A stretch of DNA of 64,000 nucleotides from Stenopsyche tienmushanensis (lineage: Eukaryota; Arthropoda; Insecta; Trichoptera; Stenopsychidae), in contig WACJ01000326.1 of NCBI GenBank assembly GCA_008973525.1, positions 124,001 to 188,000 of the forward strand, given 5' to 3'. Both the position numbers and the translations under genes were made by a program. How positions within the stretch are numbered: the stretch's first letter is position 1; each line of letters starts with the position of its first letter. The notes beneath the pieces were generated by a model that did no database searches, had not been told where the DNA came from, and worked only from the letters and a program-made list of their open reading frames with translations. This document shows positions 1 through 10,380 of this stretch, piece after piece.

Positions 1-90
1 TTATGGCCACTCTGTCCTCTTTTTGCGGCATTTTCGATGATCTGCACGATCACAGTATTGCACACACAGCATCATAGTGCTAGGCGCAAC
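1..90 (+). mobile_element. 3' fragment of a dispersed hAT-like repeat
   Basis: This stretch matches the distal part of the repeat seen complete at 62650-63175: the words around 'cactctgtcctctttt', a short 'tgcggcattttcgatgatct' tract and the 'acgatcac' word recur at 14100-14155 and 63100-63160. It is followed directly by the proximal part of a second copy, so two copies are joined head to tail or one has rearranged. No coding function is seen. Confidence 0.6.
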
Positions 91-525
91 TGGGCTAAGA
101 GCGCATAACGCAGAATACCGACCCGGTCGAGAATTGCGCATGGTTTTTATTTCACTTGATCATTCTACTTTACATAAATCAACACTGATTGACTCTGCCC
201 TTTTTTATAATATATATTAAATTGTAGAATCCCTCTTCTTCGTTATCGCTTAAACATTGGGCCGACACAGTTGGCATAAACCCGCAATAAAATAAAGATA
301 ATATTTTGTAAAATTTTAAAAAACCCACTCTATCAATCTTCTTCAGACAACTTCGTTTTGTAATGACAGTTCGTAATCGGCTTGTAGACATGTTCAAGTA
401 TGGCGTCTAATCACGAGGCGCTCATTTGTCATATCAACGGTCCGAAAAGTGGACCGATTGGACGCACAGACCTTGTGGCATTTTCTATGATCTGTACGAT
501 CATGGAAGTTCCCTCAGAGGCTAAC
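88..525 (+). mobile_element. hAT-like non-autonomous repeat, copy A
   Basis: It begins inside the family's GC-rich head (gcgcaactgggc, then 'cgcagaataccgacccggtc') and runs through the body shared with 13301-14180, 43764-44032 and 62650-63175, including the motif 'cggtccgaaaag'. The terminal sequence CAGGGCCGTAAC seen in other copies resembles hAT termini, but this copy lacks that end. Short open frames in it are repeated in the other copies and are not host genes. Confidence 0.65.
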
Positions 526-980
526 TTACATAGATGTGTAAGTGTAGACTTCCCTCTCCTCCCCATAAAAACTGTATTTCTATCTGTCTTACTAATTTAT
601 GCAGCTATCTTAGATAGCTTTTTTGGATGGATATTAAATTCAGATTTTGCTCCTTGCTGAGCATTTTTTTCGTTCGTCTTAGATGTCTTAGATGACCCAT
701 GACCCTCGTATAATCTTATTTCTCTTAATATTTCATATTTAGACGTCCTTATCTAAGAAATCAGCGTTATATCGATGCTTGAAATTACAGCCAAAAGCCA
801 GACGTCTAACTACAATAAATAATCGTGTACTTGACGCGATAGTACGATTTGCATTGTGTCATTTTTATGCATCGCATTTTTCGAATGTTAATCTGTGCAA
901 ATTTCATTCGCCAGATTAATGAACGGTGACATCTTCCATCTCTTTATCATCTCCATCTTTTATGGCGTTGTGGACATATT
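526..980. other. AT-rich intergenic DNA, nothing recognised
   Basis: I see no conserved open frame, splice-bounded exon or repeat end here. Composition is uniformly AT-rich. Confidence 0.5.
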
Positions 981-984
981 GCGT

Positions 985-1140
985 CTGAAGGAACGACACC
1001 GATTGCTTCTTGCCTTTACAGCGTTGTCTATTCGGCGATGACGCACAGGAAGCGGGAATCGTAAGGAGTCGTCGGATAACCTTGGCTGCGGGAGGATGTC
1101 CTTCCCGAGGCCAGATCTCTCTTTCTCTCATGATTATTAA
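985..1140. repeat. Dispersed repeat, two copies in window
   Basis: A segment from 'gaaggaacgacaccgat' to the 'ctctctttctctcatgatta' region is closely matched at 46862-47010 in the same orientation. The shared blocks include 'agtcgtcggata' and 'ttggctgcggga'. It is GC-richer than its surroundings, and both strands have open frames in both copies. I could not assign it to a named family; it lies next to transposase debris in both places. Confidence 0.5.
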
Positions 1141-1199
1141 AGATGTTATTCCACTTCTGTCCTATTCGCACGGCTACATAACGGACCGAGAGAGCATCC

Positions 1200-1480
1200 C
1201 AAGAAAGTTACAGTTTGATGCATAATCGTTCCGCACTACATGCTACACAGCGCGTGCCACGATGGACATCCTGCACGAGCGATTTGAGGGCACGATTAAA
1301 AATTGCAAACAATTGAACATGAAGCTCAAAGTCAACATAACGAACGCCATTCAGTAAATTCAGCTAGATTTATGCGGCAAAGTCATCGAATATTAGACCT
1401 CCCGAATACGTGTCATCGTGCAAAGCCGCGACGGATATTTGAACGACATTTTATTCCATATTTAATGCCATAAAATATTC
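1200..1480 (+). pseudogene. Tc1/mariner-like transposase fragment (WFQQD family)
   Basis: Bases 1217-1291 translate on the plus strand to T-C-Y-T-A-R-A-T-M-D-I-L-H-E-R-F-E-G. This is the stretch that follows the catalytic W-F-Q-Q-D-G-A motif in one branch of the Tc1/mariner superfamily. Bases 1360-1475 are the reverse complement of a block at 11010-11130 and 18420-18530, so the element is rearranged. Stops and truncation on both sides make this a remnant. Confidence 0.6.
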
Positions 1481-1559
1481 TTTCAAATACCAAAAAAATG
1501 AGTGGATATCTCATACACAACTTGTTTTCCTTCCATCCTCATTAAAATACTCTGTAGAA

Positions 1560-2800
1560 CCCATCGGAAAAATCATCAAAAGAGTTAAGAACAGACAGAC
1601 AAACAACTATAGCTTCGAATTTAGCTTATTCCAAGACTAGTTTTTATCTCGAAGATAAGAGATAAATAATAATCAAATACCATTAACGACCTCTTGTGCT
1701 TGATAATATTATACACATGTATGAAATTAGAATGGCTTTGTACAGATGGCAGTGTGTTGCTGAATACAGTTTTTGGCAATATTTTTCAGGCAAAATCAGC
1801 CAAACAGCGGATTTATAAATTAAAATAACAAGCAATGGCCTTTTGATGATAAATTAAAACAGTACCTCGGGTTGCCTTGTTGTATGTTTCATGGTATGTG
1901 AGTGCAATTCTAACCAGCGACATAAAATGGCGATTATGCGTGGCCATGATAAAACTTAAACGCTAATAATCCACGAAAGATTTTGGCACTGGTAACTTTG
2001 GTTTCACCATTATCATATCTTTCAAAATAAGATAACGTGAGTTTTGATAGATTTCTTTCATAATCTGAAAACTGATGTTAATTCTTTCAATTTTTTTAAA
2101 AGACTTCGCTTGTAAATCTGATTTTTTTGGGTTCGGAATATTATATTATATCTTTTTGGGTTTTAAGATCCATAGTATATTCATATTATCTTCATTAAAA
2201 TTATCAGTAGGTGAGTACATGTATTCGTTATCATAAAAATACTCAATGAAAGTGAAGATCTATACTTTGCACGTATTAGAAACAGGATCTCCGTAACTGT
2301 CGCGTCACATTAACACAATTTTTAAATTATATTGAAGAGTTGCAGAAGACGAAATTTACATCCAAAATCATCAATAATAAGATCAAATTAAGAATTCTTA
2401 CAATTAAATTGAAATCTAATTTTAATCTAGTGTTGAAAGTCACCATTACTAGGATTAATTAATTTACTAACGACATTGTTAGCCTCATTTTAAAAATGCA
2501 TTTTCAATGATTATATAAATAATGTCGCAACTTCCTCTGAAATCATATTCATATTGCGATCAAGGAAATTCAAAAAAATAAAGGAAATGGCCTCAATTTA
2601 ATGTTTTAGAAGCCAATATAAGACCTCTGCACATTAATTTCGGAAATCGATAAACCATCAAATGTGTCATCTTTAAATATATTTGCCATTTTGGAAATAG
2701 TAATCCTTGATTTTAAAGATCAAATAATTGGCTGATAAAAACGCAGACTGAATTATTGCCGATCAAAAATGCTTATATTATATTGAATTAGAGATTCCTG
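1560..2800. other. AT-rich intergenic DNA, nothing recognised
   Basis: No credible exon, transposase motif or terminal repeat was found on either strand over this stretch. Confidence 0.5.
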
Positions 2801-2809
2801 TCCTCCTTT

Positions 2810-3040
2810 TTTAAGGGGGGGTACGTTCGTCGTTCATTGATTAACCGGGATCGTCATCGATATGTGCCCAGTGCTTCTAATGACCCCTCGGTGCGGTCCC
2901 CGCGGCCGAATAAAGTCACATTAGGACACACTGACAGCGGCGAAGGCAACGAAACGGGAGCTCGTTTTGTTTGGTCTGAACAGGTCCTCGCTTTCTCACG
3001 GCAACTCGCTGATCCGCACTACTTATGAACGGTTGGAACT
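2810..3040. other. GC-richer island, unrecognised
   Basis: Base composition rises sharply around 2860-3010 compared with flanking AT-rich DNA, and both forward frames are open over about 60 codons. The word 'caggtcctc' with its neighbours recurs at 15675-15690, so at least part is repetitive. No protein family is recognisable; a short regulatory or exonic remnant is possible but unsupported. Confidence 0.3.
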
Positions 3041-3479
3041 TGCCAACCAATCATATCAAATTTTGTACAATCTCTATAAAAACAAATATGAACTTATTTA
3101 TCACACAATCGTTACATGTGTTTCTAATCTATACACGTGTTTCAAAGAAAACATTTGATGAAATATTGTAATATTTCAACATAATTTTGATGTTATACAA
3201 TTATATTCCTCTTTGAATTCAAAGAATGCTAAGATATGAGATTGAACAACGAACTTATCGGCATAGAAACTACGCATTAGTAATTTTGAGAAGCGACCAC
3301 AAATATCAATGATACTTATCAAGAATATATAAATGAGATTTCTAACAAAAGAATAAATTTCTCATAATAGATTTTTAATGATGTTTTACTATAAAATATA
3401 TTGGTAAGATTTTCAATTAAATGTATAAAAAATTGGAAGAGCAACAATTTATTGCCAGCTAGAAGCTAAAATTTTCGGA

Positions 3480-3800
3480 CATCTCCGGGACAAGACCTCA
3501 GGCTTCGAAGCCGTGAGGCCCAATCGAGAGGTCATGGACATGTAAGTGTCAATTACCAGTTTCGTCTGGGCCCACCGTCTCCATTGGGCAGGTCATGTGG
3601 CGTGGATGCTGTCTTATAGAGAGTTGAGTGGCAACAGACACGTTGGAAGACCTCGGCTATGCTAGATAAATCAGTTATAAAAAAAACGCCACACGTCCTG
3701 AGGCTGGGTAATTGCAGAGAGGAAATTCAGGACGCGATAAGTTTGCTGGCAGGAGGTGAGACTTTCATATAGGCCAATAGGCGCCTATAGTAATAGTAAT
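3480..3800 (+). pseudogene. Non-LTR retrotransposon ORF2 C-terminal remnant
   Basis: The plus strand reads, with frameshifts and stops, through a segment like R-L-H-W-A-G-H-V-A-W-M, then G-R-P-R, then W-R-E-E-I-Q-D-A near the end. This order is typical of the C-terminal tail of endonuclease/reverse-transcriptase polyproteins of non-LTR elements. No reverse transcriptase catalytic core is present in this copy, so it is 5' truncated. Confidence 0.6.
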
Positions 3801-4019
3801 ACATACAACCCCAAAGTAGTATACTTGGATCAGTTCGTACCTTCTCTACATTGTAGATCTTCCGATAGCAGAAACCACAACAACTACCACTTTTGCCAAA
3901 GACATAACTCTACTGACGGCTCTATAACAACTTACAAAAAGTGGCATATGAAGGTAAATAAAAGGAAGTCAGTATATGTCAGCTTCATCAATAGCAGAAT
4001 AATAGACCCGATAATAGAC

Positions 4020-5140
4020 CCGTAAAGGAGTACGTGTAACTGCCGATTATATGAGGTATAGGAGGATTCTGTGCAAAAGTTAACACCACTATCTAGGCTA
4101 CTCGAACGGCGACTAGTCTCTGTGGTTGGACACTACGAATGACTAAAACCAATGAAGAATACCATGGGAAGAGGCAGTTTTTGTAGTACGTCATCTACTG
4201 CGGCCCCCTTCAAGCTGAAGTTGGATTCGTGATGGTAGTGACCTCGCGTAGTCACACCTTCGGGTGCACATAGTCATTGTTTGTTTACGAAGGGGCGAAT
4301 CTTCAAACTATTCAAAAGACACCACTATTCTGGTGGTAGTGTGGGATCTTTACCCACTAAACCCCCCTACTCTTCGGCTGCCACCCGGCTACTAATTAAG
4401 TATTGCACAAGAGTGGCAGCTATGTGTTCCTCACGGGTTCTCCATTTGTTCGTCGTTTTGTACGTTCAGCTTCCTCCTTCCGCCGGATAGCACACGTCGT
4501 GTATTTGCAACACGCATTCCATGCCCTAGCATCCGTTAACATTGAAGGTATCATGTTGCTAGGGGAGAACAAGCTGATTCCCAGCTCCTCCCGTAGGATG
4601 TCTTTTTCGATGCTCCATGCTGGGCAGACAAATGTCGTGTGTGCAGCATCGTCGTACTCCGCTCCGTAGTGGTGGCACTCCGGGCCGGTCTCTTAGCCTA
4701 TTTTGTGTAGGTAACTACCAAAACAGCCGTGTCCGGTGAGGACCTGGGTCACAGGTTCTCAGGTTCAGTATTAGTTCCCATCTTCCCATGTCCCACCGGG
4801 ACTGCCACGCTGCTTTGCTTAACGTTATTCCTGTCTTCACCTTTCTGTATTGCCTGTCCCTCGTAAGCAAGTAAGTCGATTAGCGGTATGGCAGTCAGTG
4901 CCAGGACCTGCTCCCGGTCTGAAGTTAGTGTTCCTCGCGGAGCCTCGCCAGTTCTGGAGGGCGCAGAGTGAAAGGGGTGAGTGCCTGGAAGCTCTGTGCA
5001 CAGTGGCTAATCCGGGGGCATTCGGGTCAGACCACACAGCAGCGCGGGGCATGGGTTCTGCCTTCAAGAAACCAAACACTGGTAAGTATCCGATCTCATG
5101 TTGTCCTGTTAATTCCTTTAATGAATACACATTGTCACAA
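4020..5140 (-). mobile_element. R1-like LINE, 5'-truncated copy 1
   Basis: Read on the minus strand, 5060 down to about 4430 encodes the region after the reverse transcriptase core. It contains V-L-T-G-H-G-C-F-G-S-Y-L and then a zinc-knuckle-like C-H-H-Y-G-A-E-Y-D-D-A-A-H-T-T-F-V-C followed by P-A-W, characteristic of R1-clade non-LTR elements. The rest, 4250 down to 4020, is the 3' untranslated part. The same order of segments occurs at 16560-17640 on the plus strand, so the two copies are inverted relative to each other. Several frames are broken. Confidence 0.7.
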
Positions 5141-5383
5141 TGATACGAAAGCGAATAGCCCGATCATCATGATACACAGAGTTATGAACATGGCCACAGT
5201 GAGATAAACAATTAATAAAAAGGGATTGAAGGTGCATTCCAACCATCGAGTTGATGATCTAACTTTATGCGCTTTATGATCACAAGAACTTGAATGAGTA
5301 GGAGGGAAACATAAATATAATACGGGTTAAATGTTGACAAAAAACTGAGATTGTCAAAAGGAAAGGAGTAGTTTTAGTATATG

Positions 5384-5581
5384 TTACGTAGAGCGGGGAT
5401 CCCAGGGCTGCTCGTTGCCCCGCACGTTCTCATCAGGATTTACGAATTTACACGTGGGGCGATTTTCGGTCAACACATCTTCCGGCGGCCAAGACCATTG
5501 GTCGACTCTCCGTTTTTCTTTCTTGCGCGTCCGCATTCCAAACGCAAAAATTACACCTGTGACGATTAATATTAGCTTCAT
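5384..5581 (-). CDS. Candidate small secreted peptide or first exon, unrecognised
   Basis: A 65-residue frame starts at ATG 5579-5581 on the minus strand. It opens with a short hydrophobic stretch (M-K-L-I-L-I-V-T-G-V-I-F-A-F-G), then a strongly basic run R-T-R-K-K-E-K-R-R, then a Trp/Pro-rich tail with a single cysteine (W-S-W-P-P-E-D-V-L, R-P-T-C-K-F). The segment is clearly GC-richer than the flanks and its codons look host-like. The stop at 5384 overlaps a possible donor (ctac|gtaaca), so it may instead be a first exon. I do not recognise a family. It could be a short secreted or membrane peptide, or chance. Confidence 0.4.
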   Translation of the reverse strand: MKLILIVTGVIFAFGMRTRKKEKRRVDQWSWPPEDVLTENRPTCKFVNPDENVRGNEQPWDPRST

Positions 5582-5619
5582 CGTAGCAGTATTATTTCCC
5601 CCACGCTAGTTACACTGTT

Positions 5620-6540
5620 TATCAGCAACGTTTAAATTATGACAATGCAATATATTATTATATCATTTTCAAAGACTCATCTTGTACAGGTGTATATCCC
5701 TAATGATTCTGCTTATCATGGTAATCACTAAAATTAAATACAAACGGCTGATAAATGACTACAATAAAGCAAGTCAAGAGATCAGCCGAACAAGATAATC
5801 CAAATTCTATGATAACCCGAATTTCATCACATGAAAATAATTCAGGTCGATCCTCTCTCATGAGTGTAAATCAATTACAAAGTGGAGTTTAGGTGCTATA
5901 CAATGTGCGTAACGCAATAGATCATCATTTTGCCTTATTGACATTGTGTAATATGATTTTGAATGCACCGAGGATTTTCAAATATATTTGATATATATTA
6001 ATTGCACATTTCATGATTTTTTACACTTATATAACACTGGTAAATCGTGGTAAATCTAAGTCGATTAGAGCTAAGATGATAATCAAAGTGTATCGGATAT
6101 TAACGAATGTCGTCGAATAAAATAAAACTCCAGAGAAATATCAGTTTAAATATCAATTTTGCATTTTTTGCTATGCTAATTTTATTATTAAAAAAAATTG
6201 CTCGAAAATGCATATAAATACAGGAACTACCTTGACTTTTGTATGCATTTCTGGATATTAATGATTTTACATAACGCAATCAAAACACAGTCATAAATAA
6301 CTTACTGCTTGATCTTTTCATTTTTTGTTATTTCTGTGTAAAAATCCTCAAATCTCACTATAAAATATCATTCAAAGACCAGTTTATCCGAATTAATAAG
6401 CATACATTATGGAACAAGCCGAATGGAATGGTTATATAAAACGTGCTAATGAATTTAAACACCAGCATCATATTAAATGTACATGTAAGAGGCATTTTTT
6501 AACATTGACAATGGGAGCCATTGTTGATACAAAAATGCAT
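5620..6540. other. AT-rich intergenic DNA, nothing recognised
   Basis: Very AT-rich sequence with no exon-like frame, transposase motif or inverted repeat that I could support. Confidence 0.5.
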
Positions 6541-6548
6541 ATTTTAAG

Positions 6549-6703
6549 TCCAAACCTTTCTATAGCAACGAGATAGGAACCACGTTATAGAAAGTTGGGC
6601 ATCCATACAAAATTTGTACTTGTATAATTTGTTAATGTTAATTTGTTGCTTACGCAAAATATGCTGCAGACGAAGTGGACGCTATAGGAAGGTCTACTGT
6701 ATT
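6549..6703. mobile_element. pogo/Tigger-like MITE fragment ('ctatagcg' family)
   Basis: It begins with 'cctttctatagcaacga' and ends with 'gctataggaaggtctactgt', degenerate inverted forms of the ends seen at 49332-49639. The internal words 'catacaaaatttgtac' and 'aatttgttaatg' are shared with 43560-43625 and 54867-55019. It is non-coding. Confidence 0.55.
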
Positions 6704-6719
6704 ATGGCAAACAATTTGT

Positions 6720-7405
6720 ATAACTTTGAAGATATTTCAAAGACAGCGTTATGCACGAAGTCATTGAGATTTGGACAAATTTAATCTTTTAAATTGTACA
6801 CAATAGCATGGTATGATCGTTTGAATCATTTCAAGAAGATTTGTCATGGTTTTTTCATAAGGTTAAATTATTCAATGATTGACCTCCCATAGAATTGCAT
6901 TTATCCAATTAAAGATGATGGATCAATTTTGCAATTATTGTATAAATGGCATCTGAGAATCCATTCTTAAATCCATATTATTTCCTATGTCTATTTCTGC
7001 TTGAAAATTGAAAACAAACCTAATTCCGGTACATTATTTTCTATACTTATTTTTCTACATTGCAAGTACAATTTTTTTTAAATCGATTATTATAATTTTC
7101 TAAAGAAGTATAATATATGTTTTGAGACATACATATTATTAAAAAATCTTCCTTATTTGCCTAGTCATCTTCTTCCGGTCTTCGGTCTTCAATATTGAAT
7201 TACACAAGATATCAATTGACTATGAACTACGCATTCGAAAGATTAACATTGGTTTATAAAGTCAATGTAATTCAAAAATGAATTTTAACCCAAGCATAAG
7301 AATATACAGGTGCAGCAGAGAAACTACCTTATTTCAAAAATAAATAACACAAACAGTATAAAAGATATCAATTTAATTTTTTTCTGTGTTATAGATAGAC
7401 ATTTA
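6720..7405. other. AT-rich intergenic DNA, nothing recognised
   Basis: No supported exon or repeat. The left-hand end may be the far 3' flank of the minus-strand candidate gene that terminates near 7411. Confidence 0.45.
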
Positions 7406-7410
7406 AAGTT

Positions 7411-7416
7411 TTTATT
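7411..7416 (-). terminator. Poly(A) signal for the 7478-7757 candidate
   Basis: AATAAA on the minus strand (TTTATT on plus), 62 bases past the TGA. Confidence 0.35.
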
Positions 7417-7477
7417 TATTATATTTTAAAAATCACATTATTAATATGGCCTACATCAGAATACTTCTCCGGATGCC

Positions 7478-7757
7478 TCATCTCCTTGTGAGGCAATCTT
7501 CAATGACGGATGTCCTCTCGCGATTTAGCCTTGTGTATGTGGGGTCATCTGAAATTCCTAGTTTACACCGACTGTCCAAGGATCCTGGATCCATAGAAGA
7601 ATAATATTCAAACTGCTATCGACTACATACAATTGAATACGCAATCCATTTGAGATTAACGCTGAAGACTTACCTCCTTCTAAGAAGAACTCCTTGAAGT
7701 CCAAAGTGATGAAGCTTTGGGCCACAGTTTTCAAAAACACCTCACAGATACTGAAGA
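7478..7757 (-). CDS. Last two exons of an unrecognised spliced gene (partial)
   Basis: On the minus strand an open exon 7757-7674 ends at a strong donor (gaaggag|gtaagt). An 89-bp intron follows, with acceptor 'ggatccag', and exon 7584-7478 stays in frame to a TGA. The joined 61 codons read F-L-K-T-V-A-Q-S-F-I-T-L-D-F, then K-E-F-F-L-E-G-G-S-L-D-S-R-C-K-L and T-Y-T-R-L-N-R-E-R-T-S-V-I-E-D. The intron size matches the other host introns here, and AATAAA lies downstream at 7416-7411. Upstream exons were not found: the next 2 kb to the right is transposon debris. It may be a broken gene, a gene with distant exons, or a domesticated element. The family is unknown. Confidence 0.4.
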
Positions 7758-8072
7758 CTTATTTTATATAGCCTATTTTATTATATATTACACAAAACAC
7801 AGCGCAATTGTTTAACTAGTTTCCATTAACAAATCTAAAAAATAACAATGCATAAAATCAACTTTTCATAGGAGCAACATATAATGTCTTATTAACCGTT
7901 TTACCCTTAACATACCCTTAACAATAAAATTAATTTTACCATTCATGAATTATGCTAAATAATTGTTACAGTAGGCGTTAAAATAGAACCAATGTCCAAT
8001 TTTATCCATTAATATCTCTTTCCAAAGTTTTCCGAAGAAGTTGAATTTCATACATATGATAGCCACATACGA

Positions 8073-8652
8073 GGCATATCCAGAAAGTAAGTGTACTATT
8101 ACAATAACGGGTTGTTTTTATGTTTTTTAATAGTTGGCCATACTGAGTGGTAGTCCTGGTGGATCTCCTGACAAAGCGAACATAGCAGGAACACGATAGT
8201 ACTTAAATTCACGTTGTAGTGTCCAGTTGCATGAAAGATGTCGGTAGGAAATCCCGTCAAGTGCGAGCGCCCGCGAGTTTCATGCGCGACTTGAATTGGA
8301 AAATGAGGATTTTCTGAGTTTTCTATTGTGACTGGAGATAAAAAAAAATGGGTGGTTCATTATACGTCTGAGTCAAAAAGATCCTTAAAAAACTCAAAAC
8401 AGAAGGAAGGATATGCTGACGAGTATGAGTATGCTTGTTGCACGACAACACACATCCTCACACAAACTTAACCACCAAGGTGCTCTTGGACTTATTTGTT
8501 TGTGATGTTTTGAACCACTCCTCGTATTCCCCTGACTTGGTGCCTTCAGATTATCATATTCTCCCCTCTCTGAAAGAACACATGGGTGGAACTAAATTTT
8601 TAACCGACGAGCAGGCGCAGAAAGAAGTACACTTACTTTCTGGATATGTTTC
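8073..8652 (+). mobile_element. mariner deletion derivative with matching terminal repeats
   Basis: The left end carries 'catatccagaaagtaagtgt' from 8075, and the exact inverted counterpart closes the element at about 8628-8648. This end sequence is close to that of many insect mariners. Inside, the plus strand holds T-G-D-E-like transposase debris near 8335-8390. From 8435 it holds the D34D end region: H-D-N-T-H-P-H-T, then S-Y-S-P-D-L-V-P-S-D-Y-H and L-K-E-H-M-G-G. The extreme C-terminus is missing and the terminal repeat cuts straight in, so this is an internally and terminally deleted, inactive copy. Confidence 0.75.
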
Positions 8653-8713
8653 GAATATTAAATTTACAAAGTTTGAATATGAGGGTTCATTGTAAGAATC
8701 AGAAAGAAGAGAA

Positions 8714-9195
8714 ATTGCATTGGGTCAATTTTTTTACTACTTTATGTGACCACATTTTACCTTGAGTATGGTATCAGCGATGTAACCAAACTCCTTGAGG
8801 GTATATTTGACTCTGGAGCTCTTGCTGAACCTGGCTGGTATTTTCGACCTCTGGAAGATTTATCGCCTTGTATACAAATCTTTGCTCTCGAATTAAAAAA
8901 AAATAAAGGACATCCGATTCGAATTGGCATTGGCACTTTTGAAAAGCCTCTGCGGATTCTAATCACTAGACTTTCTAACCCCAATACGGTCAGCAACAGC
9001 CCTACAACTGAGGCCTTGTCTCAAAAGATTCTCGATGATCTTTCTCTTATCAGTAGAGAGTTTCATCATCTTGTAAATAATTATTGGAAAAGATTATTTG
9101 ATGGTAGATGTGTGACTTACCTCTCAAAGTCCAATAGGTAAATGCCAGGGAACGATCTGCCTTTGAAACATTCCCACCAAAATTGACCCAATCAA
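8714..9195. mobile_element. Possible inserted element bounded by short inverted repeats
   Basis: The sequence 'attgggtcaatttt' occurs near 8719 as 'cattgggtcaattttttt', and its inverse 'aaaattgacccaat' lies at 9178-9191, about 14 bases each. The enclosed 470 bases hold the unrecognised 131-codon frame. Bounding inverted repeats suggest a MITE-like unit, but no clear target-site duplication was found. Confidence 0.35.
8746..9141 (+). CDS. Unrecognised 131-codon open frame
   Basis: The frame runs from at least 8746 (no ATG; it stays open upstream) to a TAA at 9139-9141. It has well-mixed, protein-like composition, with segments such as T-K-L-L-E-G-I-F-D-S-G, G-W-Y-F-R-P-L-E-D-L-S-P and P-I-R-I-G-I-G-T-F-E-K-P-L. 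A plausible donor (ccaatag|gtaaat) sits at its end, so it could be an internal exon. The minus strand is also open for 79 codons, which lowers confidence. Short inverted repeats flank it, so it may belong to a transposon. I cannot assign a family. Confidence 0.3.
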   Translation: MTTFYLEYGISDVTKLLEGIFDSGALAEPGWYFRPLEDLSPCIQIFALELKKNKGHPIRIGIGTFEKPLRILITRLSNPNTVSNSPTTEALSQKILDDLSLISREFHHLVNNYWKRLFDGRCVTYLSKSNR

Positions 9196-9715
9196 CTTTG
9201 TTCGTAATATTCAAATCTTGTTCTCAAAGTGCTCATGCAGAATGTCCATGGTGACATGTGCTCTGTGGCACTTAGCGTCATCCTGTTGGAACCACATGTC
9301 GTCGGTATCCATATCACCTAATTCCAGTTAAAATTCCATGTTTACGAGGACATGCTCATTCACGAGTGACCACAAGGTTCCCGTGTCCAACAGGTCCGAA
9401 TTTCGGGTCAATGATATGTCGGAAGAGTGCATCACGATCGAACGCCATGCCCGGACATGTCCACAGAACATGGTTTGCTTCCAGTGAGTGGCAAGATGTT
9501 GCTTATCATCGATCTACTGTAGACCTCGCCTTTGATAGTTATAGCAATTCCAGTTTCGTTTTGCACACGTTGTTCAACTCTATAACCTTTCATGGCAATT
9601 TGCCGTATAATACTGTATGATTCACATTAAATTTGACAGATATTGCTTGAATAAAATGGCTAATTTAATAAACTTCGAGCATTCCTATTGAAAGGTCCTG
9701 TATAATCGGTATAAA
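9190..9715 (-). pseudogene. Tc1/mariner-like transposase fragment and terminus (WFQQD family)
   Basis: On the minus strand 9340-9216 reads G-D-M-D-T-D-D-M-W-F-Q-Q-D-D-A-K-C-H, continuing to T-M-D-I-L-H-E-H-F. This is the second catalytic aspartate region of a Tc1/mariner branch. Bases 9620-9715 match the terminus at 18580-18655, including 'ttcgagc' and 'cctattgaaag' followed by 'ccctgtata'-type sequence. The rest is degenerate. Confidence 0.65.
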
Positions 9716-9721
9716 TTAGAT

Positions 9722-10380
9722 TCATTGACGCTGATAAACGAATGACTTGGTTCTTGAATAAAAAAAATGCTCAATAAAAAGTGATTCCAGATTAAAATAT
9801 ATTTTTAAACAGGGAGTGCTTGCATGTGTTGTAAAGGCATTTCCTTGGTTTTGCTCAGAAATGAACGCATTTCCGTGATATGCAACTGCAAGCAGAATGC
9901 AATAATCGACTTGAGTGGATGTTATGAAATTTAAAACAGTTTCAACAATGTTTTCCAACATAATACTTCGTATCCGAGTTGCAGAACGATTGTTACGATA
10001 ATTGATCCGAGCACATCCACTATCTCTTCTCGACTACTCAGTAGCAGATGAATTCTCGTACGGATAACACGTCGCCGACGATGGATTAGGTCAATATCAG
10101 ACCCAAACTCGAATATAATAGGATAATTGCGATCGCCAGTGGATATGCTGCGATCATATAACTAAGTGATAAGGAGTCGTCTGATGATCGTCGTGGTGAT
10201 CACAAGTGCTGGTGAACGACCTAAAGTGAACGACTCTTGAGGTTCGATTGCCATTTCAACATCACCTGTGAATAAAACTGCAACTGTGTCAAATGCTGCA
10301 TTCAAACCGTCAGTGAAATCGTTTCCACACTTGCGAACACAGACAATCTCCTCAAAATGGTAAGAGAATCCCATCCATCT
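9722..10380 (-). other. Unexplained semi-open minus-strand region
   Basis: Read on the minus strand from 10374 the frame is open for 70 codons, has one TAG, and then stays open about 70 more codons to near 9925. A further open frame in another register (N-I-V-E-T-V-L-N-F-I-T-S) extends to 9722. Composition is GC-richer than the surroundings, especially 10000-10400. This looks like a decayed coding segment, either a host pseudogene or a transposon. I recognise no motif. Confidence 0.25.

Noticed and set aside
4837..5143. Two overlapping 97-codon frames on opposite strands as genes
   Set aside because: The region matches the R1-like LINE copy at 16.6 kb, so both frames are mobile-element sequence.
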